Positions 16,987-26,305 of a stretch of DNA of 64,000 nt are shown here, piece after piece. The stretch covers positions 248,001 through 312,000 of the forward strand of contig NZ_SRMP01000002.1 of assembly GCF_005925325.1 (NCBI RefSeq), given 5' to 3'. Within the stretch, counting starts at the first letter, position 1, and every line of letters starts with the position of its first letter. Origin of the DNA: Pedobacter helvus. GTDB lineage: Bacteria > Bacteroidota > Bacteroidia > Sphingobacteriales > Sphingobacteriaceae. The translations under genes were made by a program, and so were the position numbers. Below the pieces are notes generated by a model, which saw only the letters and a list, made by a program, of their open reading frames with translations, was not told where the DNA came from and made no database searches.

Positions 16987-17745
16987 TTACCTCAACCTTT
17001 TCCAAACGGTAGCAAAGGCATATTTGGTAAAATGATAAGCCGATTCGAAAAATCCTAGTTTTTCGCTTTCTCTTAATATTTTCCAAGTGAAGCCAATTAC
17101 CTTTAGCTTGTTAGAAGATACCGAGCCTTGCCTAATGCGGTATAAAACCAGTGGTTCGTTAATGCCATATCCATTAAATGGCTTTTTAAAAATGTCGAGC
17201 CAGAAAATCCAATCTTCATGGCCTAATTTCTTAAATTTTGTATCGCTAATGACGCTTTTCAGAGTTAGGGAGGTAGAAAAGATAATCACATTGTGTGATA
17301 AGAGCTGACGGTAATTTACGCTGTTTGGAACTTCAATTTTTCTCGAAATTACTTCTCCGGCTTCATTAATTCGGTTGTAAGCACAAAATGTCATAGGTAA
17401 AGCCCGATCCTCCATATAGCTTACCTGCTTCTTAAGTTTTTCCTTCAACCAAAGATCATCACTATCTAAAAAAGCAATGTATTTCCCTTTAGCTTCCTGT
17501 AGACCTACATTTCTTGCGTTGGCAACGCCTCCGTTTTGAGTTAACTTAACTAAGCTGATTTTGCTGTACTGCTTGGTATACTCCTCAATTATTTCACAAG
17601 AATTATCTTTGGATTTATCGTCTATGATGATCAATTCCCAGTTAGTATAGGTTTGCTCTAATACCGAATTGATGGTTGCACTTATAAAATCTGCCGAATT
17701 GTAGCAAGGCGTAATAATACTTACTAAAGGTTCTAAATTGCTCAT
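16987..17745 (-). CDS. Family 2 glycosyltransferase
   Basis: A 252-residue GT-A enzyme with the classical N-terminus VSIITPCYNSADFISATINSVLEQTYTNWE (split by the nucleotide-binding turn), IIDDKSKDNS, GGVANARNVGLQEAKG and DSDDLW, the metal-binding DxD. It would transfer one sugar in repeat-unit assembly. It is on the minus strand, upstream of and in the same direction as Fic with 68 bases between them, and divergent from the flippase gene. It is slightly short, as is usual for this subgroup. Confidence 0.9.
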   Translation of the reverse strand: MSNLEPLVSIITPCYNSADFISATINSVLEQTYTNWELIIIDDKSKDNSCEIIEEYTKQYSKISLVKLTQNGGVANARNVGLQEAKGKYIAFLDSDDLWLKEKLKKQVSYMEDRALPMTFCAYNRINEAGEVISRKIEVPNSVNYRQLLSHNVIIFSTSLTLKSVISDTKFKKLGHEDWIFWLDIFKKPFNGYGINEPLVLYRIRQGSVSSNKLKVIGFTWKILRESEKLGFFESAYHFTKYAFATVWKRLR

Positions 17746-17833
17746 CGCTTTAATAATTTCTTATCCAAAATAACATATTTTATCACAAATAGCTCTAATT
17801 TTAAGCATAAAACGTACTTTAGTAGTATAGTTT

Positions 17834-19360
17834 ATGGATAAAAGGCGTTTTGTAGTAAATCTAGTTTCTAACTTTTTTAGTGCACTTTCGGGGGTAGGTA
17901 TTTCTTTTTTTCTAACGCCATATATTGTAGAGCATTTAGGAAAAGAGGCTTACGGTTTCTTTCCTTTGTCTAACAATTTTGTGATGTACGCCGGAATTAT
18001 CACCACGGCTTTAAACTCCATGTCGAGTAGATATATCACCATCAGTTTAGAGAAGAAAGATATTAAAGAGGTAAACACTTATTTTAACTCTGTTCTTTTC
18101 GGAAATATCATCATTTCCTTAAGTTTTGCTGTGTTAAGTGCATTATTCTGCTTGTTTATAGAGCATATTTTAGATATACCAGCAAACTTGATTTACGATG
18201 TAAGACTGCTATTCATCTTCATCTTTTTCAGTTTAGTGATTAACGTTTCGTCTGCTGTTTTTCAGGTCACGGCATTTGCGTTAAATCGGTTCGATAAACT
18301 GGCATTCATCAATATCATTTCTAATGTGCTGAAATTGGGAGCAATTATACTGCTGTTCTATTTTTTCACTCCTCGTATTTATTTTTTGGGTGTAACTACG
18401 GCTGCAACTGCTTTATATATGTTTATTGCCAATTACAGGCTTACCAAAAAGTTGTTGCCAGAAGTGAAAATTGATTGGTCGTTTTTTTCTAAAAGTGCAC
18501 TTTTTGTTATTGTAGGTTCCGGAGTGTGGAATTCCATTATGGCAATGGCCAATGTAATTAATACGCAGCTCGATTTATTGATTGCCAATCACTTTTTCGG
18601 TGCTTCTGGGATGGGTTTTTTATCCTTAACCAAGTTTATACCTAATGCCATTTATATCCTTTTAGGGATTATTGTACCAATATTTTTGCCAGAAATGCTC
18701 AAGGCTTATGCGAATAACGACATGGGCAAATTGAAAAAAACGTTAGATCTTTCTTTTAAAGCTATCTTTCTGGTCGTATTGCTTCCACTGTCTGTTTTTT
18801 TCGTTTATGGCGAAGTGTTCTTTAGGCTTTGGTTGCCCACACAAGATGCCCACGCATTGCACATCCTATCGGTAATTACTTTGGTGCCTTTTATTGTACA
18901 CGGAACCGTGGAAACTGTATATCATGTTTTTGTGATCACTAATAAGTTGAGGATGGCTTCTTTTTGGGGAATCTTCATCTCTATTTTCAACTTCGTTCTG
19001 GTTATCATTCTTTGTAAATATAGTTCGCTTGGCGTGTATGCAATTCCGGTTGGAGCTTTAGTAAGTGGCGTGCTAAGCCACCTAACGTTCACACCGTTGT
19101 ATGCCGCTTACTGTTTACAAGAGAGCAGATGGTACTTTTTCAAGAAAATAATAAGAGGCCTTAGTGGTTTTACGCTGTTAATTGCTTTATGTTATGGCTG
19201 GAAACAACTTAATTTCATTGCTGTAGACACTTGGTTAATGTTTCTTGTTAATTGTTTCGTTATTGGACTAATGTTATTGGTGGTTACTTTTTTTATCAAT
19301 TTCAACAGAGCTACCAGAGGTGATATCCTTAAAAAAATAAGACAAAAGGTGAATATATGA
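17834..19360 (+). CDS. Polysaccharide flippase, Wzx/MATE-like
   Basis: A 508-residue polytopic membrane protein with about 12-14 predicted helices, of the polysaccharide biosynthesis (MOP superfamily) type. The N-terminus NLVSNFFSALSGVGISFFLTPYIVEHLGKEAYGFF, read as two adjacent segments, is characteristic of Wzx. It would flip undecaprenyl-linked repeat units to the periplasm for the Wzy-like protein at 11033-12487. Its stop overlaps the start of the next gene by four bases (ATGA), so the two are translationally coupled. Confidence 0.88.
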   Translation: MDKRRFVVNLVSNFFSALSGVGISFFLTPYIVEHLGKEAYGFFPLSNNFVMYAGIITTALNSMSSRYITISLEKKDIKEVNTYFNSVLFGNIIISLSFAVLSALFCLFIEHILDIPANLIYDVRLLFIFIFFSLVINVSSAVFQVTAFALNRFDKLAFINIISNVLKLGAIILLFYFFTPRIYFLGVTTAATALYMFIANYRLTKKLLPEVKIDWSFFSKSALFVIVGSGVWNSIMAMANVINTQLDLLIANHFFGASGMGFLSLTKFIPNAIYILLGIIVPIFLPEMLKAYANNDMGKLKKTLDLSFKAIFLVVLLPLSVFFVYGEVFFRLWLPTQDAHALHILSVITLVPFIVHGTVETVYHVFVITNKLRMASFWGIFISIFNFVLVIILCKYSSLGVYAIPVGALVSGVLSHLTFTPLYAAYCLQESRWYFFKKIIRGLSGFTLLIALCYGWKQLNFIAVDTWLMFLVNCFVIGLMLLVVTFFINFNRATRGDILKKIRQKVNI

Positions 19361-20088
19361 TACCGAAGATTTTACATTATTGTTGGTTTGGAAAAGGGAA
19401 AATGCCAGAATTGGCGTTGAGATGCCTAGAGTCTTGGAAACAGTATCTCCCAGACTACGAGATTGTGGAATGGAACGAAGAGAACTTCGACGTGAACATG
19501 TATCAATTTTCTGCAGAGGCTTACCGTGAGCGAAAATATGCTTTCGTAGCGGATGTTTGCCGCTTGTATGCACTTAAGAACATCGGCGGAATTTACCTCG
19601 ATACAGATGTAGAGTTCTTACGCCCATTGGATGAGAAAATACTAAGCGAAGTTGCTTTTACAGGTTTTGAGGATAATTTGCTGCTGTCATCGGCTATTAT
19701 GGGAAGTGAAAAAGATGGCAAGTGGATCAACGATTTGTTGCCTTACTATAACAACCGTAGTTTTTATTTGAAAGATGGAAGCCACGATGTAAATCCTAAT
19801 ACGGAAATTATTACGGAGTTTATGAAAACTCAAAAAAACGTGAGTATCAACAATACTTTCCAGAAGCTCAATGGTTATTGTACGATATATCCGAGTGAAT
19901 ATTTCTGCCCCAAAAGCTGGAAAACCTTAAAAATAAAACAAACCCCAAATACTTATTGTATCCATCATTTTGCGGGTTCTTGGCTAAATACTAAACAAAG
20001 TTTCATAGGTAAAGCGGCGAACTTTTTGCTAGGTAAACGCATTGCGAATGCTTGGTCTGAAAAATATCGCAATAAGAAATTATTTTAG
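19357..20088 (+). CDS. Glycosyltransferase of the capsular/GT32 type, copy 1
   Basis: A 243-residue enzyme beginning IPKILHYCWFGKG, with the conserved YAFVADVCRLYALKNIGGIYLDTDVEF block containing the DxD motif (DTD), and CIHHFAGSW near the end. This is the pattern of small GT32/GT-A transferases with a DXD motif found in capsule and glycan loci. It is coupled to the flippase by a four-base overlap. A close paralogue follows 32 bases downstream. Confidence 0.85.
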   Translation: MIPKILHYCWFGKGKMPELALRCLESWKQYLPDYEIVEWNEENFDVNMYQFSAEAYRERKYAFVADVCRLYALKNIGGIYLDTDVEFLRPLDEKILSEVAFTGFEDNLLLSSAIMGSEKDGKWINDLLPYYNNRSFYLKDGSHDVNPNTEIITEFMKTQKNVSINNTFQKLNGYCTIYPSEYFCPKSWKTLKIKQTPNTYCIHHFAGSWLNTKQSFIGKAANFLLGKRIANAWSEKYRNKKLF

Positions 20089-20120
20089 CATACTATCTTT
20101 TAACAAAAGGAATTAAGCTC

Positions 20121-20855
20121 ATGATACCTAAAATTATTCATTATTGTTGGTTTGGTAGAGGAGAGATGCCTTATTTGGTGCTCAAGTGCGTTGCATCGTG
20201 GAAAAAATTTCTTCCAGCGTATGAGATCAAACTTTGGAATGAAGATAACTTCGATATCAACAGCTACCAATTTGCGGCAGACGCCTATAAAGAAAGAAAG
20301 TTTGCTTTTGTTGCTGATGTTTGCCGTTTACATGTGTTGAAGGAGATGGGCGGACTTTATTTAGATACTGATGTGGAGTTTATCAAGGCTATGCCTGATG
20401 AATTTCTGGACGATGTCGCTTTTACAGCATTTGAGGATCAACTGGTTTCTGCAGGCGTGATTGGAAGTGTAAAAAACGGGGAGTGGATCAGTAATTTGCT
20501 TTCTTTTTATCATGATAAAAATTTTTATAAAGCAGATGGAAGCTTAGATTTAAATCCGATTACTGAGATGATCACAGCGCATTTAAGTAAGGAGAAAGGT
20601 GTACTTCCAAACAACACCTATCAAAAAGTAGATGGTTATTGCACTATTTATCCAAGCGAATACTTCTATCCTAAAAGTTGGAAGACACTTAAAATGAATA
20701 TCACTCCGAATACTTATTGTATCCATCATTTTGCTGGTTCTTGGATAGATCATAATTATACTTTCTTAGGTAAGATTGCTAATAAAATCTTAGGTAAACG
20801 AGTTGCCGAAAATTGGTCGAGGAAATATAGAAAGTTAACTGGTAGAGGTACCTAG
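20121..20855 (+). CDS. Glycosyltransferase of the capsular/GT32 type, copy 2
   Basis: A 244-residue paralogue of the preceding gene with the same blocks: IPKIIHYCWFGRG, FAFVADVCRLHVLKEMGGLYLDTDVEF (DxD), and a CIHHFAGSW end. The two proteins align without large gaps, so they arose by tandem duplication; differences concentrate around residues 100-150, where acceptor specificity often lies. It is the last gene of the polysaccharide locus; a strong promoter for rpsP follows about 95 bases later. Confidence 0.85.
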   Translation: MIPKIIHYCWFGRGEMPYLVLKCVASWKKFLPAYEIKLWNEDNFDINSYQFAADAYKERKFAFVADVCRLHVLKEMGGLYLDTDVEFIKAMPDEFLDDVAFTAFEDQLVSAGVIGSVKNGEWISNLLSFYHDKNFYKADGSLDLNPITEMITAHLSKEKGVLPNNTYQKVDGYCTIYPSEYFYPKSWKTLKMNITPNTYCIHHFAGSWIDHNYTFLGKIANKILGKRVAENWSRKYRKLTGRGT

Positions 20856-20950
20856 GTTAGATATTAACGGTATGGCTGGTAACTTTTAAGCTGAATATAG
20901 GAAAGTTACTTTATTTCAAAAGATTGCCTCTGCTAGAATTTTAAACCTAG

Positions 20951-20982
20951 TTTGCTAATTACCAACATATTGTTTATTTTTG
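20951..20982 (+). promoter_or_regulatory. Promoter of rpsP
   Basis: TTTG at 20951-20954, a 20-base spacer, and TATTTTTG at 20975-20982, an excellent match to the Bacteroidota sigma-A promoter. It leaves a leader of about 50 nt before the rpsP ATG. Confidence 0.75.
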
Positions 20983-20990
20983 CAGCCCCG

Positions 20991-21017
20991 CAACACGAAG
21001 TTCCGGGAACTATGTTG
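20991..21017 (+). promoter_or_regulatory. Candidate bS16 leader hairpin
   Basis: A two-part hairpin in the rpsP leader: outer stem CAACA/TGTTG, internal loop CGA opposite A, inner stem AGTTC/GAACT with a CGG loop. Its position right after the promoter and the asymmetric internal loop fit an autoregulatory ribosomal-protein leader. I recall that bS16 leaders have been described in Flavobacteria but cannot confirm a match. Confidence 0.5.
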
Positions 21018-21039
21018 AATACATAAACTTAAAAAAAGA

Positions 21040-21609
21040 ATGGCAACTAAAATCAGATTGCAAAGATTCGGTAAAAAAGGAAAACCTTTTTACCACGTGG
21101 TAGTAGCAGATGCTCGTGCTCCAAGAGATGGAAAATTCATCGAGCGTTTAGGTTCTTACAACCCAAACACTAACCCAGCAACTATCGAACTTAACTTCGA
21201 TAAAGCAGTAAAATGGGTACTTAACGGTGCTGAACCTACTGACACAGCTCGTGCTATCCTTTCTTACAAAGGTGTGCTTTACAAAAAACACTTAGAAGGT
21301 GGTATCAGAAAAGGTGCTTTAACTCAAGAACAAGCAGATGCTAAATTTGCTACTTGGTTAGAAGCTAAATCTGGACAAATCGCTGGTAAAACAGAAGGAT
21401 TAGCTAACACTAAAGCAGAAGCTCGTAAAGTAGCTTTAGCGGCAGAAGCAAAGAAAAATGAAGAAAGAGCAGCAGCTATCGCAGCTAAAAACGCACCAGT
21501 TGCGGAAGAAGTTGTAGAAGAGGCTACTGAAGAAGCTCCGGCAGTAGAAGCTGAGGCAGCAACAGAAGCTCCTGCTGAAGAAACTCAAGCAGAAGATAAA
21601 GCTGAATAA
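21040..21609 (+). CDS. rpsP: Ribosomal protein bS16
   Basis: A 189-residue protein. The first about 80 residues are canonical bS16 ([34 protein letters not shown] in two segments, [17 protein letters not shown]). About 100 extra residues follow, ending in an Ala/Glu-rich acidic tail from about 145; extended bS16 is usual in Bacteroidota. It acts in 30S assembly. It has its own promoter, a structured leader and a terminator, although rimM follows in the same direction. Confidence 0.97.
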   Translation: MATKIRLQRFGKKGKPFYHVVVADARAPRDGKFIERLGSYNPNTNPATIELNFDKAVKWVLNGAEPTDTARAILSYKGVLYKKHLEGGIRKGALTQEQADAKFATWLEAKSGQIAGKTEGLANTKAEARKVALAAEAKKNEERAAAIAAKNAPVAEEVVEEATEEAPAVEAEAATEAPAEETQAEDKAE

Positions 21610-21629
21610 TTAGCCTTACTTCAAAATGA

Positions 21630-21665
21630 AATAGCGTCCAGATCAAGATCGGGGCGCTATTTTTA
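21630..21665 (+). terminator. Terminator between rpsP and rimM
   Basis: The stem AATAGCGTCC pairs with GGCGCTATT (one G-T), loop rich in GATC, then a T-run. A second palindrome, TAGCTAATT/AATTAGCTA at 21667-21696, follows directly. Transcription of rimM therefore needs readthrough or a separate promoter. Confidence 0.75.
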
Positions 21666-21732
21666 TTAGCTAATTAATCGTTTAATAAATTAGCTAATCA
21701 TCATATCAATCCAATCATCACATTTTTCGGGC

Positions 21733-22260
21733 ATGACTAAAGACGAATCATTTTACATCGGTTACATTACTAAAACAAAAGGCTTAAAAGGCGAGGTTCA
21801 AGTTTTTTTTGAATTTGAAGATTACCAGGAGCTAGAGCTTGATGTATTGTTTTTGGAAGTGAACGGTAAGATGGTGCCTTTCTTTGTTTCAAACCATAAG
21901 CTATACGATAATAAAACAGGTCTTTTCTATTTTGATGATATCGACCATATTGACAAGGCTCAGCCTTTGGTGAAGAAAAAAGCTTATTTGCCATTGAGTA
22001 AAAAGCCAGAGCGTGACGAAGACGAATTTTTCTATACAGATTTAAAAGGTTTTATTGCTGTAGATGAAACTTTAGGTGAACTAGGAGAAATTATTGAGGT
22101 AAATGAGTATCCGCAACAGTTTGTGGCAACGGTGCATTATAAAAATACCGATGTGTTGTTTCCATTAAACGAAGATTTTATTGTTGAAATAGACGATGAA
22201 GAAAATATCTTGACCTTAGATTTGCCCGAAGGCTTATTGGATATCTATCTTAATCCTTAA
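21733..22260 (+). CDS. rimM: 16S rRNA processing protein RimM
   Basis: A 175-residue protein with the RimM N-terminal beta-barrel (FYIGYITKTKGLKGEVQVFF, about 6-90) and the C-terminal PRC-barrel domain (about 95-170, GELGEIIEVNEYPQQF, ... PEGLLDIY). It assists late maturation of the 30S head and binds uS19. It lies 123 bases after rpsP, as in the conserved rpsP-rimM-trmD-rplS order, but is separated from trmD here by an insertion of two genes. Confidence 0.95.
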   Translation: MTKDESFYIGYITKTKGLKGEVQVFFEFEDYQELELDVLFLEVNGKMVPFFVSNHKLYDNKTGLFYFDDIDHIDKAQPLVKKKAYLPLSKKPERDEDEFFYTDLKGFIAVDETLGELGEIIEVNEYPQQFVATVHYKNTDVLFPLNEDFIVEIDDEENILTLDLPEGLLDIYLNP

Positions 22261-22301
22261 CGTACCGCAAACAAAACTAATTTATTTCAGTTGTTATAGA
22301 T

Positions 22302-22955
22302 ATGAAATGGTTCGGTCTCTTTTGCCTTAGTATTGCAGCAATATGGATGGTTGGCTGCAATAATACTAATGATTCTAAAGAATCTGCAGGGATAGATACC
22401 ATAGCACCAAAGGACACGATCGTAAAGCAAAAAACAACAGACAGCCTTGCCGACGAGGAAACTTTAACAACAATTGCTACAGAAATTCTCACTGCTTTAA
22501 AAGCGAAGGATTATAAAGCCTTTACTGCATATTTTCATCCAACAGATAGTGTATTGTTCTCTCCTTATGGATTTATAGATATTAAAACGAGCAAGAAACT
22601 TACCAAAGCTACTTTTACAAAGTTGATAGATGAGCGTGGATCTGTAAATTGGGGCTATTACGACGGAACTGGTAAAGCAATAAGGTTATCCGCACAACAG
22701 TATTTAGATAAGTTTGTGTACAATGCTGATTATCTCAACGCCGAAAAAACGGCCTTCAATAAGGTTATCGGTAAGGGAAATTCATTGAATAATCTGAAAG
22801 AAGTTTATCCTAGGCATCCTTTTATAGAATATTACTTTAGTGGTTTTAACCAAAAGTATGAAGGGATGGATTGGACTAGTTTACGATTAGTTTTCAGTGC
22901 TTACGAAGGCAATTATTACTTGGTTGCGGTAGTTCACGATCAGTGGACTAGCTAG
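22302..22955 (+). CDS. Predicted lipoprotein, unknown function
   Basis: A 217-residue protein with a lipoprotein signal (AAIWMVG-C19). The mature part starts with a Thr/Asp-rich linker and then a globular region with ALKAKDYKAFTAYFHP near residue 70, which recalls NTF2/SnoaL-type folds, but no firm family assignment is possible. It lies 41 bases after rimM in the same direction and its stop overlaps the stop of the opposite-strand lyase by four bases. Probably periplasmic-facing and membrane anchored. Confidence 0.7.
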   Translation: MKWFGLFCLSIAAIWMVGCNNTNDSKESAGIDTIAPKDTIVKQKTTDSLADEETLTTIATEILTALKAKDYKAFTAYFHPTDSVLFSPYGFIDIKTSKKLTKATFTKLIDERGSVNWGYYDGTGKAIRLSAQQYLDKFVYNADYLNAEKTAFNKVIGKGNSLNNLKEVYPRHPFIEYYFSGFNQKYEGMDWTSLRLVFSAYEGNYYLVAVVHDQWTS

Positions 22956-25900
22956 TGCGAGACAATAACCGGCAAAGAGACCACTTTCTTTTCTGCATTT
23001 ACAAATTTTACAAAATATGTTCCTTTTGCCAGTGAGTTAACCGGGATTTGATACGAAGAAACACCAGAAACGATTTGTTCTAAAACGCTTTTTCCTAAAA
23101 CATTTACCATTTTTACCTTCACGGGATTTGCTGCCATATAACCAAATTCTAAAGTAAATTCTCTTGTAGCTGGATTTGGATAAATTCTTGCTGATTGATT
23201 GCTCATGATGTTTACGGCTTTCTCTTTAAAGAAATCTAGATCTCCATTTTCATCTACCGTTTTTAATCGATAATAATTATTGCCGATTGAGGGAGAAGTA
23301 TGCTTGGTGAGGTAATTGAATAGCCCATCTACTGCCGATAATTCAGCAACGGTTTTAAAATCAGAGAAATCTGTGCGCCATTGTACTTCGTAGCGCTTTA
23401 CATTTTCTTGTTTAGCTACCGTCCACTTCAGCTCTACTTGTTGGTTGCGATACGCTGCATCGAAAGAAACCAAGGTGATAGGTAGAACATTAAAATAGCT
23501 ATAGTTAAAAGCTACTGCATTTGGACCAACATTGCTTTCATCTAATGCACTAATTTGTACCGCACTATTTCTATCGTATTCATCGGCTCCAATATCGGCT
23601 ATGCCAATTCTGTTTTGCTTTTCATAATCTGTGGCCGTATAGCTAAATGTACCTGTTGAGGAGTTGATAGCCGGACTTGAAGCGCTCAATCGCAAAACCT
23701 CGTAAGCTTTTTGTTGTTGGCAATCTGTTCCATTGCAAGCCGGCTGTTCCAATAATGGATCAATATTTTTAATTTCTGTGCTAGATGCCGCGATACCGAT
23801 TGTTGCCGTGCCGGTTGGGTACATGATATTATTACTAAAACTTACACCTGCCAAGGATTCCGGACTATAAGATTTAACGATTTGCGTAGTGCTTTCTGTG
23901 ACGATATTGTTAGCGATTAAGCAGTTGATTGGAGCTTTATCATACTTATATCCTATCTCGATATTCGATTTATTGTTAACGAAGGTATTGAAAACCACTT
24001 CTACATTTTCGGGTACATAATGCTTAGCTAAATCTGTTGGATTAGCTACATTATAGGCATCGCCATTGGTAATGGTAACTGCTGCATCGAAAATGTTGCC
24101 AGTTAATCCAGAAAAATAGTTGTTGAAGATTTTATGCCCTTTCCCATAAACCCTCACGCCGCCAGCGCCAATTGTGCTAGCATTTCCATTTTCATTGACA
24201 TAAATCGCTGTTTTCCCCTCACCAAAAAAATAATTTCCTTCTACAGTACTATTATTTCCTTGACGCAAACACACAGTTCCTAAACATCTTCTGAAAGTAT
24301 TATACCTCACAGTATTTGCGAAAGACTTTACCGAAACAATTTCGGGATCACCATCACAATCCTCGAAAAGATTATACTCAACTACCGTAAAACCATTACT
24401 TTGCGAAAGTGAACTTACTCCAATTCTTATCGTCTCTTTTTCGTTTTCTTCTCTTGGCCCATTGTTTCTAAATATGTTATAAGCAATGGTATCTCTTTGG
24501 GTTTGCTGATTAATATTGCCGTCTAACAAAATAAACTTACCTGATTTGGTTTTTCCTTCAAATAAATTATAATCAACTCTGTTGTCTCCAGATTTCAAAG
24601 GCGCCGTACTTGCAAAGGTATCACCAATGTACAACCAGTTGCAAGAATTGATGTTGGTTTCATCAAGTTTGAAACTGTTACGTGTAATTCTAACTCTACT
24701 GCAATTTAACATCTTAATACCCGTTCCCACATTAGCGCTTTTGAATGAAAAACCTTGCAGAGTCACGTATTTCAATCCATCCAAAACTAAAGCCGTTGCC
24801 CCGTTTAAAATAGCCTGGCCTTGGTTTTTAGCTTTGATCACTATCGGCCTATTTGAGCACGCAGAACGATTGATGGTCAAACTGCTTAGGTCATAACTGC
24901 CATCCTCTACTAAAATCACGTCTCCAGGATTCATTGCTGCCAAAGCCGTTTTAAATTCAGCAACCGTAGTAACGTTTCTTGTAACTCCAGGTGTAGTATT
25001 GATTGTAACATCAGCACCAATCGACATGTCACTATTCACTACAAAGGTTTTTGAGACTTGTGTTCCGCTTAAGTTGCCAGTCCAGCCGTTAAACTGATAG
25101 CAAGATTCTGTGGCAATGGTAGCCGTCACTGTGGTTTCGCTCAAATATTTACCATTGGTAGGTGCTGGAGATAATGTAATTGCTCCATTTACGGGCTGGC
25201 TAATCGTTACGGTATATGCTGCAGGTGGGGCAGTATTATCTACCACAACGTCGGCGCCTATTACCATGTTGTTGGTAATATTGAAAGTTTTGATCAGTTC
25301 AGTTCCTGATAAATCACCAGTCCAACCGCTGTTTTTGTAACCCTGTGGCAAAGCCAATGTTGCGGTTACCTGATCATTTACTTGATAACTTGCTTGCGAT
25401 GGATTTAAAGAAATACTTCCATAGCTAGGTTGTTCTATATTAATTATTCTAGCCGTAGGCGATGCCAAGAAAGAAACATCAGGAATTGGATTTTTGCCGA
25501 TATAAAGATCATCGATGGTAAACTCTGAACTAGCAATCTGTGTATCGGAGGTATGGTTAATACGGAGCGAATGAAATTCTTTAACGCCTGCAGCTCTATT
25601 TCCACTAGCTGTTGGCGCATAGGCTTCTCGCATAGCAAATTCTGTTGTGTTTAACACGCCATTTATTGCTACCCTAAATTTTTCAGTATTTAAATCTGTT
25701 TTGATAGAAATTCTTATCCAAGTATTGGCTGCCCATGTACCAACTTCCACTTGAGTGCTCCCGTTGGATACTTTTACTTTGTTGTCAATCGTAAACTCTA
25801 AAATGTAAATACGCTTTAAACTTCCGCCAAACTGATCCCAAGCAATTAAATTAGTGCTTTTGGAAGTAAAGGCAACTGGATTAACCCACATATCGGTATA

Positions 25901-26176
25901 AAAAACATCTCTTATTCCAGTTGTAGTTCCGCTGTAAGGAATAAAATTGGCCGACAAAGCAGTATTGCTGTTGCTGAAGCTCAAGCCATTGCTACCAGTT
26001 TTTGCTTTCGAACTACTGATTGTAGCGCTTCCAGCCGTAACCGTCCATAAGTTTTGGGAATTGACATTGCCAACGGTATAAGTTGGTGCTTCAAATGAAG
26101 TTTTAATGGCAGTTTGTGCCAGCAAAGAAAACTGCAAAAACAATAATGTTATTGCTAGACAACCGATCAATTTCAT
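22952..26176 (-). CDS. Secreted PL6-type polysaccharide lyase with T9SS sorting domain
   Basis: A 1074-residue multidomain protein. Signal peptide 1-20; a jelly-roll, LamG-like domain about 22-230; two InlB-type B-repeats about 245-312 and 322-392 (GWTGDLSGT, GWTGNLSGT); a right-handed beta-helix of the chondroitinase B/alginate lyase PL6 family about 395-860; a C-terminal type IX sorting domain about 990-1074 (IYPNPATREF, GKSVLEQ, LAKGTYFVKF). The PL6 catalytic pair looks intact, Lys617 (EIVSVKS) and Arg638 (CLRQGN), 21 residues apart as in characterised PL6 enzymes. It would cleave uronate polymers such as alginate or dermatan outside the cell. Its promoter overlaps palindromes (see 26180-26239). 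Confidence 0.87.
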   Translation of the reverse strand: MKLIGCLAITLLFLQFSLLAQTAIKTSFEAPTYTVGNVNSQNLWTVTAGSATISSSKAKTGSNGLSFSNSNTALSANFIPYSGTTTGIRDVFYTDMWVNPVAFTSKSTNLIAWDQFGGSLKRIYILEFTIDNKVKVSNGSTQVEVGTWAANTWIRISIKTDLNTEKFRVAINGVLNTTEFAMREAYAPTASGNRAAGVKEFHSLRINHTSDTQIASSEFTIDDLYIGKNPIPDVSFLASPTARIINIEQPSYGSISLNPSQASYQVNDQVTATLALPQGYKNSGWTGDLSGTELIKTFNITNNMVIGADVVVDNTAPPAAYTVTISQPVNGAITLSPAPTNGKYLSETTVTATIATESCYQFNGWTGNLSGTQVSKTFVVNSDMSIGADVTINTTPGVTRNVTTVAEFKTALAAMNPGDVILVEDGSYDLSSLTINRSACSNRPIVIKAKNQGQAILNGATALVLDGLKYVTLQGFSFKSANVGTGIKMLNCSRVRITRNSFKLDETNINSCNWLYIGDTFASTAPLKSGDNRVDYNLFEGKTKSGKFILLDGNINQQTQRDTIAYNIFRNNGPREENEKETIRIGVSSLSQSNGFTVVEYNLFEDCDGDPEIVSVKSFANTVRYNTFRRCLGTVCLRQGNNSTVEGNYFFGEGKTAIYVNENGNASTIGAGGVRVYGKGHKIFNNYFSGLTGNIFDAAVTITNGDAYNVANPTDLAKHYVPENVEVVFNTFVNNKSNIEIGYKYDKAPINCLIANNIVTESTTQIVKSYSPESLAGVSFSNNIMYPTGTATIGIAASSTEIKNIDPLLEQPACNGTDCQQQKAYEVLRLSASSPAINSSTGTFSYTATDYEKQNRIGIADIGADEYDRNSAVQISALDESNVGPNAVAFNYSYFNVLPITLVSFDAAYRNQQVELKWTVAKQENVKRYEVQWRTDFSDFKTVAELSAVDGLFNYLTKHTSPSIGNNYYRLKTVDENGDLDFFKEKAVNIMSNQSARIYPNPATREFTLEFGYMAANPVKVKMVNVLGKSVLEQIVSGVSSYQIPVNSLAKGTYFVKFVNAEKKVVSLPVIVSH

Positions 26177-26179
26177 AAT

Positions 26180-26239
26180 TTATATTTGGTTTACCAATTT
26201 TTGGTTAACCAAATATAATAACTTTGTGATAGATTCAAA
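26180..26239 (-). promoter_or_regulatory. Promoter and double-palindrome operator of the PL6 lyase
   Basis: Minus strand: TTTG (26236-26239), 18-base spacer, TATATTTG (26210-26217). Overlapping and following the -7 element are two near-identical 12-base palindromes, TTGGTTAACCAA (26201-26212) and TTGGTTTACCAA (26186-26197), 15 bases centre to centre. Together they form an 18-base inverted repeat with one mismatch and a TTT centre. A repressor bound here would block the -7 region. Confidence 0.6.
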
Positions 26240-26305
26240 TTTTATTTAATAATGGATTGATTTTTCGAATAATAGCAAAAAGTAAACAAAGCCTTATATT
26301 TGCGC

